DNA of 8,187 bases from Tepidisphaeraceae bacterium (GCA_025450555.1 JANWHF010000197.1:1-8187); one strand, 5' to 3'; positions 1-5,887 are shown, counted from the stretch's first letter. Made by a program: numbers and translations. The notes: generated by a model from the letters alone, not told the origin.

Positions 1-356
1 CCATGTTGCGTGATCGATTGCTCAAAGGTGGGGCGGCTGAAGTGAAAGATGTCGCCGTCTATGAAACCCGGCCCGCCCAGGCATTACCGGCTGAACTTCT
101 GGAAGCGCTGGATGCAAAGCAGATCAACTGGATGACCTTCACCAGCAGCAGCACGGCACGGAACTTGGCGACGCTGCTTGGCGATGATTACAAATCGCGC
201 CTCGAAGGCGTGAAAATCGCCAGCATCGGTCCGATCACGACGCAGACCATCGAGGAACTTGGACTGACGCCGACCATTACCGCCGAAAACTATTCAATTG
301 ATGGATTGGTCAAGGCCATTCTTGAAGCATCAGGGCCACAGCGGAGCGCCACCTAA
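1..356 (+). CDS. hemD: Uroporphyrinogen-III synthase, C-terminal part (5' truncated by window edge)
   Basis: This enzyme cyclises hydroxymethylbilane, inverting ring D, to give uroporphyrinogen III, the precursor of heme, siroheme and cobalamin; it acts in the cytoplasm. About 117 C-terminal residues are visible. The first complete codon is at position 3 and the frame is open to the window edge, so the ATG there is probably internal. Family landmarks in order are 'TFTSSSTARNL' (usual form FTSpSavrnf), 'IASIGPITTQTIEELGL' (usual form SIGpvTa..a.elGl) and 'YSIDGLVKAI' (usual form YTidGLveal), all from the second alpha/beta domain. HemD is usually about 250-270 aa, so roughly the first half lies outside. 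In some bacteria HemD is fused behind a uroporphyrinogen methyltransferase, which cannot be judged here. The TAA stop lies inside the 3' end of the convergent argC, a 27-bp overlap. Confidence 0.9.
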   Translation, partial: MLRDRLLKGGAAEVKDVAVYETRPAQALPAELLEALDAKQINWMTFTSSSTARNLATLLGDDYKSRLEGVKIASIGPITTQTIEELGLTPTITAENYSIDGLVKAILEASGPQRSAT

Positions 357-1310
357 GCCGGCGGTTTCATCGAGGCCGAGCATCAAATTGGCATTTTGAA
401 CCGCCTGCCCGGCTGCGCCTTTCCCAAGATTATCGATCGCTCCCAGTGCAATGACGATTTGCCGGGCCGGATCGGCAAAATAAGAAACGAAAACCAGATT
501 CGAGCCGGTCGCCCATTTACTGTGAGGCGCCTTCTCGACGACGCGCACGAAGGGACGATCCTTATAAAACGATTTCGCCGCTTCGAGGCAGTCCTTCGTC
601 GAAGCGCTTGCACGGGCGTAACAAGTCGAAAGAATCCCGCGCGTCATCGGAATCAAGTGTGGCGTAAAAACAAGCGACGCATCTTTGCCCGATAACTCCT
701 GCAAAGTCTGGGTCATCTCCGGAACGTGAGCATGTTTGAGCAGGCCATAGGCGGCAACGTCTTCATTGACTTCCGCATATCCGAACGTCCCGCCACCGCC
801 CCGGCCCGCGCCGCTCACGCCGCTCTTGGCATCGATGATCAGGTTCGTCGGTTCAACTAACCTATTGGCAACGAGGGGGGCGAGTGCCGCGAGCGTCGCC
901 GCCGGATAACAACCCGGATTGGCGACCCGTTTGGCCTGGCGAATACGTTCTGGCCACACGTCCGCCAGTCCATACGTCCAGCCTTCGACATACCGATGAT
1001 CGCCGCCAATATCGACAATCCGTGTTTGGTCCGGCACGCGCGCCAGAGCACTTTTCGATTCGCCCGACGGCAGCGAAGCGAAAAGAAGATCTAAAGAGGG
1101 AAGCTCCGCGGGATTCCACTTTTCGATGGTCAATTCGCCGGCCGCACCGATGCCGGGGAACCGCTCGACCAGCTTCTGTCCGGCGCTGCCTTCACCGGCC
1201 ACATAGACCAGATCGAAATTCGGATGGCTGGCACATAGGCGCAAGGCTTCCCCGCCGCCGTATCCGCTTACGCCCACAATGCCCACGCGAAACCGACGAG
1301 ACTTATCCAC
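330..1310 (-). CDS. argC: N-acetyl-gamma-glutamyl-phosphate reductase
   Basis: ArgC carries out the third step of arginine synthesis: NADPH-dependent reduction of N-acetyl-glutamyl phosphate to the semialdehyde. The 326-aa length is normal for the shorter ArgC type. An N-terminal Rossmann motif 'VGIVGVSGYGGGEALRL' (residues 9-25) binds NADP. The catalytic cysteine is Cys134 in 'NPGCYPAATLAAL', and the catalytic histidine is probably His195 in 'HAHVPEM'. Other family landmarks are 'KSGVSGAGRG' (162-171), 'TPHLIPMTRGI' (216-226) and 'DNLGKGAAGQAVQN' (293-306). The start is GTG, preceded by GGAAG (complement of 1315-1319) four bases upstream. The gene lies 59 bp behind the isomerase-like gene in the same direction, so they may share a transcript. 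Its last 27 bp overlap the end of hemD on the other strand. No catalytic residue is missing. Confidence 0.96.
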   Translation of the reverse strand: MDKSRRFRVGIVGVSGYGGGEALRLCASHPNFDLVYVAGEGSAGQKLVERFPGIGAAGELTIEKWNPAELPSLDLLFASLPSGESKSALARVPDQTRIVDIGGDHRYVEGWTYGLADVWPERIRQAKRVANPGCYPAATLAALAPLVANRLVEPTNLIIDAKSGVSGAGRGGGGTFGYAEVNEDVAAYGLLKHAHVPEMTQTLQELSGKDASLVFTPHLIPMTRGILSTCYARASASTKDCLEAAKSFYKDRPFVRVVEKAPHSKWATGSNLVFVSYFADPARQIVIALGAIDNLGKGAAGQAVQNANLMLGLDETAGLGGAPLWP

Positions 1311-1314
1311 TATT

Positions 1315-1319
1315 CTTCC
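1315..1319 (-). promoter_or_regulatory. Ribosome binding site of argC (GGAAG before GTG)
   Basis: On the minus strand GGAAG sits four bases before the GTG at 1310-1308. It supports GTG as the true start; that start leaves only seven residues before the Rossmann strand, as in other ArgC proteins. Confidence 0.6.
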
Positions 1320-1369
1320 GGGAATAAAAACTCAACTGAACTCTGTACGACGAATCTCACTTAAGCAAT

Positions 1370-2236
1370 CTAGTGCCCAATCGAGCGGATATATTGAATG
1401 CTCTTGGGAATCTGCTGCTCCGAATGGCTCGACTCATCCTCGATGTAATAATGCTTGATCCCGATTTTGATTCCTTCTTCTACAATCGCCTTGACCGGAA
1501 TCTGGCCCGTCCCCAGTGCAACATCTGAATCCACATTTTCATGCCCCTCGTACTTGGGCACCTTCACGCTCTTGTCCATGTCCTTCAGGTGCATCTGCAC
1601 GAAACGAGTCGGATACTTCTCCATCAATTTCACCGGATCGGCGCCACCATCGTAGGCCCAGAAAATATCGATTTCGTAATTCACATCCTCCGGCTTGGTT
1701 TCCTTCACCATCAGATCGAAAAGAGTGCCGTTGGGGGTCGGGCGAAACTCATAGCCGTGCGGATGATAGGTGAACCGCAGGCCCGCTTCGCGGCACTTGG
1801 CGCCCCATTCATTGAACTTGGCGATGGCCTTCTGCGCGTCCTTCAGGGTGAAATCGCCAGTGTGAGGGATCCAGGGCATCGTGATGAATTCGCAGCCCAG
1901 CGTCTTGGCGTCGCGGATGCAACCATCGATGTCCTTGTCGAACTGGTCCCACTGAAAATGAGCGCCGCTGGCATGGAGGCCGTGCTTATCCAGCTCCTCT
2001 TTGAACTGCTGGGCGCTGAGGTTGTAAAAGCCGGCCGCCTCGACGTCAGTGATCCCCACTTTTTGAATCCATGCCATCGTGCCCGGCACATCTTTGGGAA
2101 ACTGAGCCCGCAAACTATAGAGCTGTAATCCGACGTTGATCTTTTGAGATTCCTGCCCCTGGCTCACGCTATGGGATAGGGCAGCGCAAAGCAGGAAGCC
2201 CAGAATCGCCAGGGCGGGCACGGTTCGTTTCAGCAC
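1370..2236 (-). CDS. Secreted sugar phosphate isomerase/epimerase-like TIM-barrel protein
   Basis: The protein belongs to the AP-endonuclease-2/xylose-isomerase-like TIM-barrel superfamily (PF01261 type), which isomerises or epimerises sugars or inositol derivatives with a divalent metal; the substrate here is unknown. Numbered from the GTG start (288 aa), it begins 'MLKRTVPALAILGFLLCAAL', a charged n-region and hydrophobic core typical of a Sec signal peptide, so it probably works in the periplasm. Barrel landmarks are 'NVGLQLYSLR' (34-43), 'DVEAAGFY' (64-71), 'YHPHGYEF' (157-164), 'YEIDIFWA' (187-194), 'QMHLKDM' (214-220) and 'HYYIEDE' (262-268). Glu163 or His158, Asp190, His216 and Glu266 are the likely metal ligands by family analogy. 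In-frame ATGs further upstream exist (up to 2311), but the perfect AAGGAGG lies just before this GTG and would fall inside the coding region of the longer forms. It is co-directional with argC, 59 bp away. Confidence 0.85.
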   Translation of the reverse strand: MLKRTVPALAILGFLLCAALSHSVSQGQESQKINVGLQLYSLRAQFPKDVPGTMAWIQKVGITDVEAAGFYNLSAQQFKEELDKHGLHASGAHFQWDQFDKDIDGCIRDAKTLGCEFITMPWIPHTGDFTLKDAQKAIAKFNEWGAKCREAGLRFTYHPHGYEFRPTPNGTLFDLMVKETKPEDVNYEIDIFWAYDGGADPVKLMEKYPTRFVQMHLKDMDKSVKVPKYEGHENVDSDVALGTGQIPVKAIVEEGIKIGIKHYYIEDESSHSEQQIPKSIQYIRSIGH

Positions 2237-2428
2237 GGAGTCCTCCTTCATATAGGTTCGCAAAAGTAGTCGAAGTGTAGTCGATCTTACAGCGAATGAC
2301 GCCTGGCGCAAACGCGCGAGTCTTTAGAACCCCGCCAGACCCCTTGAAATTGGCCCCGCTGAATCCGCGCTTCGAAAAAATTTGCCAAAAGAGAGGCGGA
2401 TTTGCGTGAGCGGCGCAACCTTCCACCT
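2237..2428. other. Divergent intergenic region between the isomerase gene and the small + strand gene
   Basis: This spacer of about 190 bp (165 bp if the + strand gene starts at TTG 2402) must hold the promoters of both divergent genes. I see the isomerase ribosome binding site and an A-rich run near 2374-2390, but no convincing pair of -35 and -10 boxes on either strand and no strong hairpin. Confidence 0.4.
2242..2248 (-). promoter_or_regulatory. Strong Shine-Dalgarno AAGGAGG that decides the isomerase start
   Basis: The minus strand reads AAGGAGG, then five bases (ACTCC), then GTG at 2236-2234. This is a full-length match to the anti-Shine-Dalgarno sequence at near-ideal spacing. It favours the GTG over the in-frame ATG at 2251, which has no ribosome binding site and would place this motif in codons 2-4. 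The protein beginning here has a normal signal peptide n-region. Confidence 0.8.
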
Positions 2429-2620
2429 ATGAAGTTGCGCGAACGGCCGATCCATCGGTATAACCTCTACGTCAAAACCGCCGAGGACTGGGAACTCCAG
2501 TTCCAGATCGATGCCGACAGCCATAACGAAGCGTTCCGCCTGGCCATGTTTCTCCTGGAGCCACGCCACTACAAAGATCCGATTCGCCTGGAGCAGGAAG
2601 TGGCGCCTTTGGTTCATTAG
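2429..2620 (+). CDS. Small protein of unknown function (63 aa; 72 aa if TTG start at 2402)
   Basis: I do not recognise this family. The predicted protein has a basic start 'MKLRERPIHRYNLYVKTAED' and continues 'WELQFQIDADSHNEAFRLAM', which suggests a short beta-strand pair followed by an amphipathic helix and an acidic tail. It has no signal peptide, membrane segment or cysteine. Codons are rich in G or C at the third position, as in the neighbouring genes, which supports real coding. The ATG at 2429 has no clear ribosome binding site. An in-frame TTG at 2402 has GAGAGG (2391-2396) five bases upstream and would add nine residues, so the start is unresolved. The antisense frame over the same bases gives a less protein-like sequence. 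The gene stands alone, divergent from the isomerase and convergent with the membrane protein gene. Confidence 0.6.
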   Translation: MKLRERPIHRYNLYVKTAEDWELQFQIDADSHNEAFRLAMFLLEPRHYKDPIRLEQEVAPLVH

Positions 2621-2689
2621 GCACCGGCAGGAGCGCGGGCTGCGGGGTTGGGTTTGACAGCGGGTTATTGCGCCGTCTTCCCCGCCGGA

Positions 2690-3181
2690 CTATCTATCCG
2701 CCCGGGGCGCAGGTTGGTTCTTCCCATCGCCAAAAGCATACCCCTGGCCAGGAATTGCCCGCCGATCGGCTGGCGGTTCGGGAATCTCCGCCTCAAGCTT
2801 TGCGATCTGCTTCTCCTTCGCCTCGATCTCCTTCTTTCCGTGTGAAATCTCGACGCGCAACCGGCTGTAGAGATTCAGATAGATATTCGAGACGAAGACG
2901 AGTGAGAAAAACGAAACGATGTAGCCGCGCCAATCATCGAACAGCAGCCGATAGTGCGTGATCAGCAGACAGGCCAGCACCAGGTAATGGCTGAAACAAT
3001 ATTCGCAGGTAAACAGGTAAAAGAATTTGCGCGTCAAAAACCAGCGGCAAACATTGCTTTTCTCCCGGCAGTATTCCCGCGGCTCGCGGAAGATTTCCTC
3101 GAACACCACGGTGCGTGCCACGCAGGCGATGGGAACGGCCAGGATGAAAAGGGCGACAATCTGCTGCCAATCAACGCGCAT
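2690..3181 (-). CDS. Three-helix membrane protein with intramembrane CxxC and C-terminal coiled coil
   Basis: The 163-aa protein has a hydrophobic segment at about 7-24, a second at about 53-78 and a third at about 85-104. The stretch 107-133 is charged and heptad-like ('EIEAKEKQIAKLEAEI') and probably forms a coiled coil; a Pro-rich, polar tail follows. Cysteines cluster around the second helix: Cys38 and Cys45 in the loop before it, and Cys59 and Cys62 as a CEYC pair at its start ('FTCEYCFSHYL'). That arrangement loosely recalls small membrane proteins of the DUF1360 kind, where a C-x-x-C precedes an aromatic-rich helix, but this comparison is from memory and weak. The function is unknown. 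The ATG at 3181 has no strong ribosome binding site. The gene lies 108 bp downstream of the LEPR-XLL gene on the same strand, separated by several hairpins. It is convergent with the small gene ending at 2620, and the 69-bp gap between them shows no clear terminator. Confidence 0.75.
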   Translation of the reverse strand: MRVDWQQIVALFILAVPIACVARTVVFEEIFREPREYCREKSNVCRWFLTRKFFYLFTCEYCFSHYLVLACLLITHYRLLFDDWRGYIVSFFSLVFVSNIYLNLYSRLRVEISHGKKEIEAKEKQIAKLEAEIPEPPADRRAIPGQGYAFGDGKNQPAPRADR

Positions 3182-3184
3182 CGC

Positions 3185-3242
3185 CCGACTTGCGAGCGAA
3201 GCGCGTGCCGAAAAGTCGGCTAAGGCCTTGCCGCGCAGCGGC
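3185..3242. repeat. Cluster of nested inverted repeats before the membrane protein gene
   Basis: Three short inverted repeats lie in 58 bp. CCGACTT (3185-3191) pairs with AAGTCGG (3213-3219). GCCGA (3207-3211) pairs with TCGGC (3216-3220) around a four-base loop and competes with the first pairing. GCCGC (3230-3234) pairs with GCGGC (3238-3242). None is followed by a T-run on the minus strand, so a simple intrinsic terminator is unlikely. A leader structure of the membrane protein mRNA or a dispersed palindromic repeat is possible; only one copy is in this window. Confidence 0.4.
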
Positions 3243-3277
3243 CTCCATCCCTACCAAGCTAATTTTGTAACTTATTT

Positions 3278-3307
3278 AAAAATCGCTGCTTACGCCTTAG
3301 GCGATTT
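3278..3307 (-). terminator. Possible intrinsic terminator at the end of the LEPR-XLL gene
   Basis: On the minus strand AAATCGC (complement of 3301-3307) can pair with GCGATTT (complement of 3280-3286) across a 14-base loop, and the right arm runs into TTTTT. The hairpin spans the stop codon at 3292-3290. The stem is only seven pairs with modest GC, and it competes with the palindrome CGCCTTAGGCG (3293-3303), so this is tentative. Confidence 0.3.
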
Positions 3308-5626
3308 GCGAAGCGACAACTTCATGCTCTTCAGGTCCGTTGTCAGCTTTTGACGAACCGCCGTCAGAACCGCCGGAATTGCCTTGCGATAGGCGACAAT
3401 CGCAGCGCGATCGCTTTGAATCGTTTTGCTCAGCGCCTGAACCTGAGTTGTCGAATTGGCAGCGACAGGCCCGACGACAGCAAGCGCCGTTGATGGTGTC
3501 TCTTGCCGCGGGTGCGACCTATTACGCTGAACCAGTGCAGTATGGTAAGCGGCGATGTCCGTCTTGAGGGTGTTATTCATCGCCTGCAGTTGCTGCTGCT
3601 GACTGAGCTGCGTGTTTTTGATGCTGTCGCGATCCGATTGAACTTGCGCCGCCCAGGCAGCCGGAGTAGTGGGTGTCGGCGGTACGACGGGTGGCGGTTG
3701 CACGGGGCCAACGAGCGCCGGAGGCGCGTCTGCGCTGGTGGATTGCGTATTATCGCCTGACGAACCCGAGGAACCCGACGAGCCGGAAGAAGATCCCGTC
3801 GAAGATCCGCCGGAGCTCGAGTTGCTTCCACCGCTGGATGTCAGAGGCGGCGGGGCAGTGCTGACCGCAACGATCGAGCTGCTGGCGCCGCTGGAGAAAT
3901 CCCCCGCGCCGATTCCGGTCGAAGCTGACGCCGAATTACTCGCTGCCGATGCCCCGGCACCCAGCTTGAACACTCCCTGCAGCACGTTGTTCAGAACCTT
4001 GGTTCCATCCCAGTTGCCCTTGGAATCGTTGAACACCGAATACCAGGAGCCCTGGAGCGTGTTGTTGGCGATGTAAAGGTTTTGGCCGTAGCCATTGGCC
4101 TTGAGCGCGTTATCAACGTCCGTCACCTGATTATTATGGACGTTGAAATTGCTGGAGCTGTTGTCCAGGAAAAGCCCCGTCTGTCCGTAGCCGCCGCTGT
4201 GGAATGAGTAGATCTTGTTGTAAGCGATTTCGGTTCCACCGCCGTTCTGGTGAACCGTGTAAATTCCACCGGCCTCGGTCGTCTGAATACCAATCGCTGT
4301 GATCGAGTTGTAGAGAATCTTCAATCCCGACGCCTGGTGGACTATTCCCGATCGTCCTGCATTGTAAATCGAATTGTGATCGACCTCGGTGCCGCTTCCC
4401 ATGACCCGAATGGCAGCGGCATCGACGCCATTGTAATCCACATCATGGATGACGTTGTTAGTGACCCGGCAATTGGATCCCAAAACCATAACGCCGTCGC
4501 CAGCGCTGTATTGAACAACGCTGTTCTCGAGGATGTCGCCGGGACCGTTCAAATTGATGCCGGAATTGGTCGGGATGTGCCAGCCATCGACCGTCTTGAG
4601 AAACTGCCCGGTGTACTTGGCATTGATATGGTTGAGCACCAAGCCGCGCGAGGCGCTGTTGGAATTGACGGTGGCTGAAAAGATGTTCAGGTTCTGGATG
4701 GTGATGTAGCTCTGGTTGCTCACATCGAATGCATAAGCACGATGCTTGGCTTCAATATCGTGACCGGCAGGGCTGTCTCCCTTGGGCGTTTCAAGATAAA
4801 GCTTGGCGCTGGGGTCGCGATACCATTCGCCGCCCGCATCCAGAGCCTTGAAAGACCCCGTGATGTAATAATGGTTCCCGGCCGAGGGAAGCTCATACCG
4901 GTCGAGTTCCTCATATTGGAAAGTCACTTGACCAGGCGACGAGCTGATGATCGTGCCAGTTTGCGACGTCCAGGCCTGGCCGGGCGAAATATGAATCGTC
5001 GCGCCCACCCACGTTCCTGAAGCCTGATTCAGAGCAGGATCATAGATGGTTGCAGTTGTGCTGCCATCGGATGCAGATTTGACCGTTCCCTGCGTCGGAT
5101 GCGACGGATCCAGGCTCGTATTGGGAAAGCGCGCCTCGTTGATCATCGTCCCATCGACGAAGACCTGGTTGTTGCCTTCGCCCAAATCCCACGACATCGG
5201 CGCGCTATAGATCGCGCCCTTGTAATCGGTCCAGTTGGTGATCGGATCGGCGCCGGTGACAGTCACCGGCTCATTGTTGTATGCCTCGAAAACGATCGGC
5301 GAGCCGAGCGTTCCCGAATGCTGCGGGGCCACGTCTTCGTGGTAAGTGCCGGCGCGGACCTCCACATGATCGCCCGCCTGAGCAAGGTTGGCGGCATGTT
5401 GGATCGTCTTGAAGGGGGCCGACGCTGTGCCGGCGTTGCTGTCGGAGCCGCTGGGGGAGACAAACCAGCTTGTCGAGAGAAGGGTCCGTGACTCGAGCGG
5501 TTCAACCGTTCCACGAGCAGTCGTAGCTTGCGAAGGAACCGCAACGTAAGCGCTGAGCGCCGCGCGCACGGCCTGGGAAACCGACGAGAGAATCAGATTG
5601 GTGCCGCGGCGGACGCGCTTCGGCAT
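3290..5626 (-). CDS. LEPR-XLL secreted right-handed parallel beta-helix protein with duplicated C-terminal helical module
   Basis: This 778-aa protein is probably exported and surface-associated; its substrate or partner is unknown. Residues 1-51 are basic then hydrophobic and end in 'PLESRTLLS' (43-51), the planctomycete LEPR-XLL signature. 'WFVSPSGSDSNAGTASAPFK' (54-73), followed by an A-x-x-GD-x-V-x-V-x-x-GTY stretch, is the usual opening of pectate-lyase-like beta-helices. 'GADPITNW' (125-132) and 'NNQVFVDGTMINEARFPN' (152-169) follow. Eight helix turns each show an x-N-[NSK] motif, at Asn368, 390, 418, 440, 470, 498, 521 and 546, spaced 22-30 residues. Residues about 556-632 are a Ser/Gly/Ala linker and about 635-656 are Pro-rich. 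The C-terminal 120 residues are helical and contain one module twice. There is a single cysteine (386). The ATG is preceded by GAGGT (5631-5635) at four bases. Polysaccharide binding or cleavage is possible from the fold alone, but no catalytic site can be named. Confidence 0.88.
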   Translation of the reverse strand: MPKRVRRGTNLILSSVSQAVRAALSAYVAVPSQATTARGTVEPLESRTLLSTSWFVSPSGSDSNAGTASAPFKTIQHAANLAQAGDHVEVRAGTYHEDVAPQHSGTLGSPIVFEAYNNEPVTVTGADPITNWTDYKGAIYSAPMSWDLGEGNNQVFVDGTMINEARFPNTSLDPSHPTQGTVKSASDGSTTATIYDPALNQASGTWVGATIHISPGQAWTSQTGTIISSSPGQVTFQYEELDRYELPSAGNHYYITGSFKALDAGGEWYRDPSAKLYLETPKGDSPAGHDIEAKHRAYAFDVSNQSYITIQNLNIFSATVNSNSASRGLVLNHINAKYTGQFLKTVDGWHIPTNSGINLNGPGDILENSVVQYSAGDGVMVLGSNCRVTNNVIHDVDYNGVDAAAIRVMGSGTEVDHNSIYNAGRSGIVHQASGLKILYNSITAIGIQTTEAGGIYTVHQNGGGTEIAYNKIYSFHSGGYGQTGLFLDNSSSNFNVHNNQVTDVDNALKANGYGQNLYIANNTLQGSWYSVFNDSKGNWDGTKVLNNVLQGVFKLGAGASAASNSASASTGIGAGDFSSGASSSIVAVSTAPPPLTSSGGSNSSSGGSSTGSSSGSSGSSGSSGDNTQSTSADAPPALVGPVQPPPVVPPTPTTPAAWAAQVQSDRDSIKNTQLSQQQQLQAMNNTLKTDIAAYHTALVQRNRSHPRQETPSTALAVVGPVAANSTTQVQALSKTIQSDRAAIVAYRKAIPAVLTAVRQKLTTDLKSMKLSLRKSPKA
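3305..3436 (-). repeat. Second copy of the C-terminal helical module (residues 731-774)
   Basis: The module reads 'ALSKTIQSDRAAIVAYRKAI' and continues to 'LTTDLKSMKLSLRK'. It matches residues 657-700 with QSDR and L-x-T-D at identical spacing (24 residues from Arg to Asp in both), 74 residues apart. The matching serine in QSDR is AGC here and TCG in the first copy, so the similarity lies in the protein rather than in recently copied DNA. Confidence 0.6.
3527..3658 (-). repeat. First copy of the C-terminal helical module (residues 657-700)
   Basis: The module follows the Pro-rich linker and reads 'AWAAQVQSDRDSIKNTQLSQ', then 'LKTDIAAYHTAL'. It is predicted to be two amphipathic helices. A spacer of about 30 residues rich in Pro, Ala, Ser and Thr separates it from the second copy. 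Confidence 0.6.
3737..3838 (-). repeat. Ser/Gly-rich low-complexity linker (residues 597-630)
   Basis: Serine and glycine make up nearly all of this stretch, including a short SSG triplet run around residues 612-624. It probably forms a flexible tether between the beta-helix and the Pro-rich and helical C-terminus. Such linkers are common in LEPR-XLL proteins, and the triplet run could vary in length between strains. Confidence 0.7.
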
Positions 5627-5630
5627 GCTT

Positions 5631-5635
5631 ACCTC
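5631..5635 (-). promoter_or_regulatory. Ribosome binding site of the LEPR-XLL gene
   Basis: GAGGT on the minus strand stands four bases before the ATG at 5626-5624 and supports that start. The basic n-region (MPKRVRR) follows directly. Confidence 0.6.
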
Positions 5636-5721
5636 GCTGAAAACAAAAGGCCCGCTAGACGAAAACGAGCAGGGTTTTTACGACCAGATACTGCAACTGC
5701 CGGCGAAGCATTTCTGCAAGA

Positions 5722-5740
5722 GAGCTTCCCTCCCAAGCTC
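5722..5740. repeat. 6-bp inverted repeat with a purine-rich loop in the LEPR-XLL leader
   Basis: GAGCTT (5722-5727) and AAGCTC (5735-5740) flank a seven-base loop. In the minus-strand RNA the loop reads GGGAGGG, which resembles a ribosome binding sequence, but no start codon with a sizeable frame follows closely. Confidence 0.35.
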
Positions 5741-5791
5741 CTTACCAGGATTGGAAAACAACCTTTTCCCGGCCCGCCGACAGTTCCACCG

Positions 5792-5810
5792 CTCATGGAA
5801 AGCCCATGAG
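5792..5810. repeat. Perfect 7-bp inverted repeat near the predicted transcription start
   Basis: CTCATGG (5792-5798), loop AAAGC, CCATGAG (5804-5810). It sits 8 bp or so beyond the candidate -10 box of the LEPR-XLL gene, so it could be an operator or the first hairpin of the leader RNA. No T-run follows on either strand, which argues against a terminator. Confidence 0.45.
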
Positions 5811-5818
5811 TGATGCCG

Positions 5819-5847
5819 CGTATATCGGACGTTCCGACCTCGATCAA
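5819..5847 (-). promoter_or_regulatory. Candidate sigma-70 promoter for the LEPR-XLL gene
   Basis: The minus strand has TTGATC (complement of 5842-5847), exactly 17 bases, then TATACG (complement of 5819-5824). Each box matches four of six consensus positions, and the first four of each are perfect. Transcription would start near 5812, leaving a leader of about 185 bases. Planctomycete promoters are poorly characterised, so this is a suggestion. Confidence 0.3.
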
Positions 5848-5887
5848 GACGAAATCGTCAAGCAAATAAACTTTTTTTCAGCGGCAG

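Noticed and set aside
1541..2128. 195-codon open frame on the + strand opposite the isomerase gene
   Set aside because: It is entirely antisense to a gene with clear family motifs; long antisense frames are expected at this GC content.
2344..2380. TTGAAA at 2344-2349 as a -35 box for the small + strand gene
   Set aside because: No acceptable -10 box lies 16-19 bases downstream.
2324..2617. 97-codon open frame on the minus strand over the small + strand gene
   Set aside because: It is the antisense of a frame with better codon use and a more protein-like sequence, and would collide with the isomerase upstream region.
3669..4076. 135-codon + strand frame rich in Pro and Glu opposite the Ser/Gly linker
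   Set aside because: Its composition is simply the mirror of the low-complexity linker on the coding strand.
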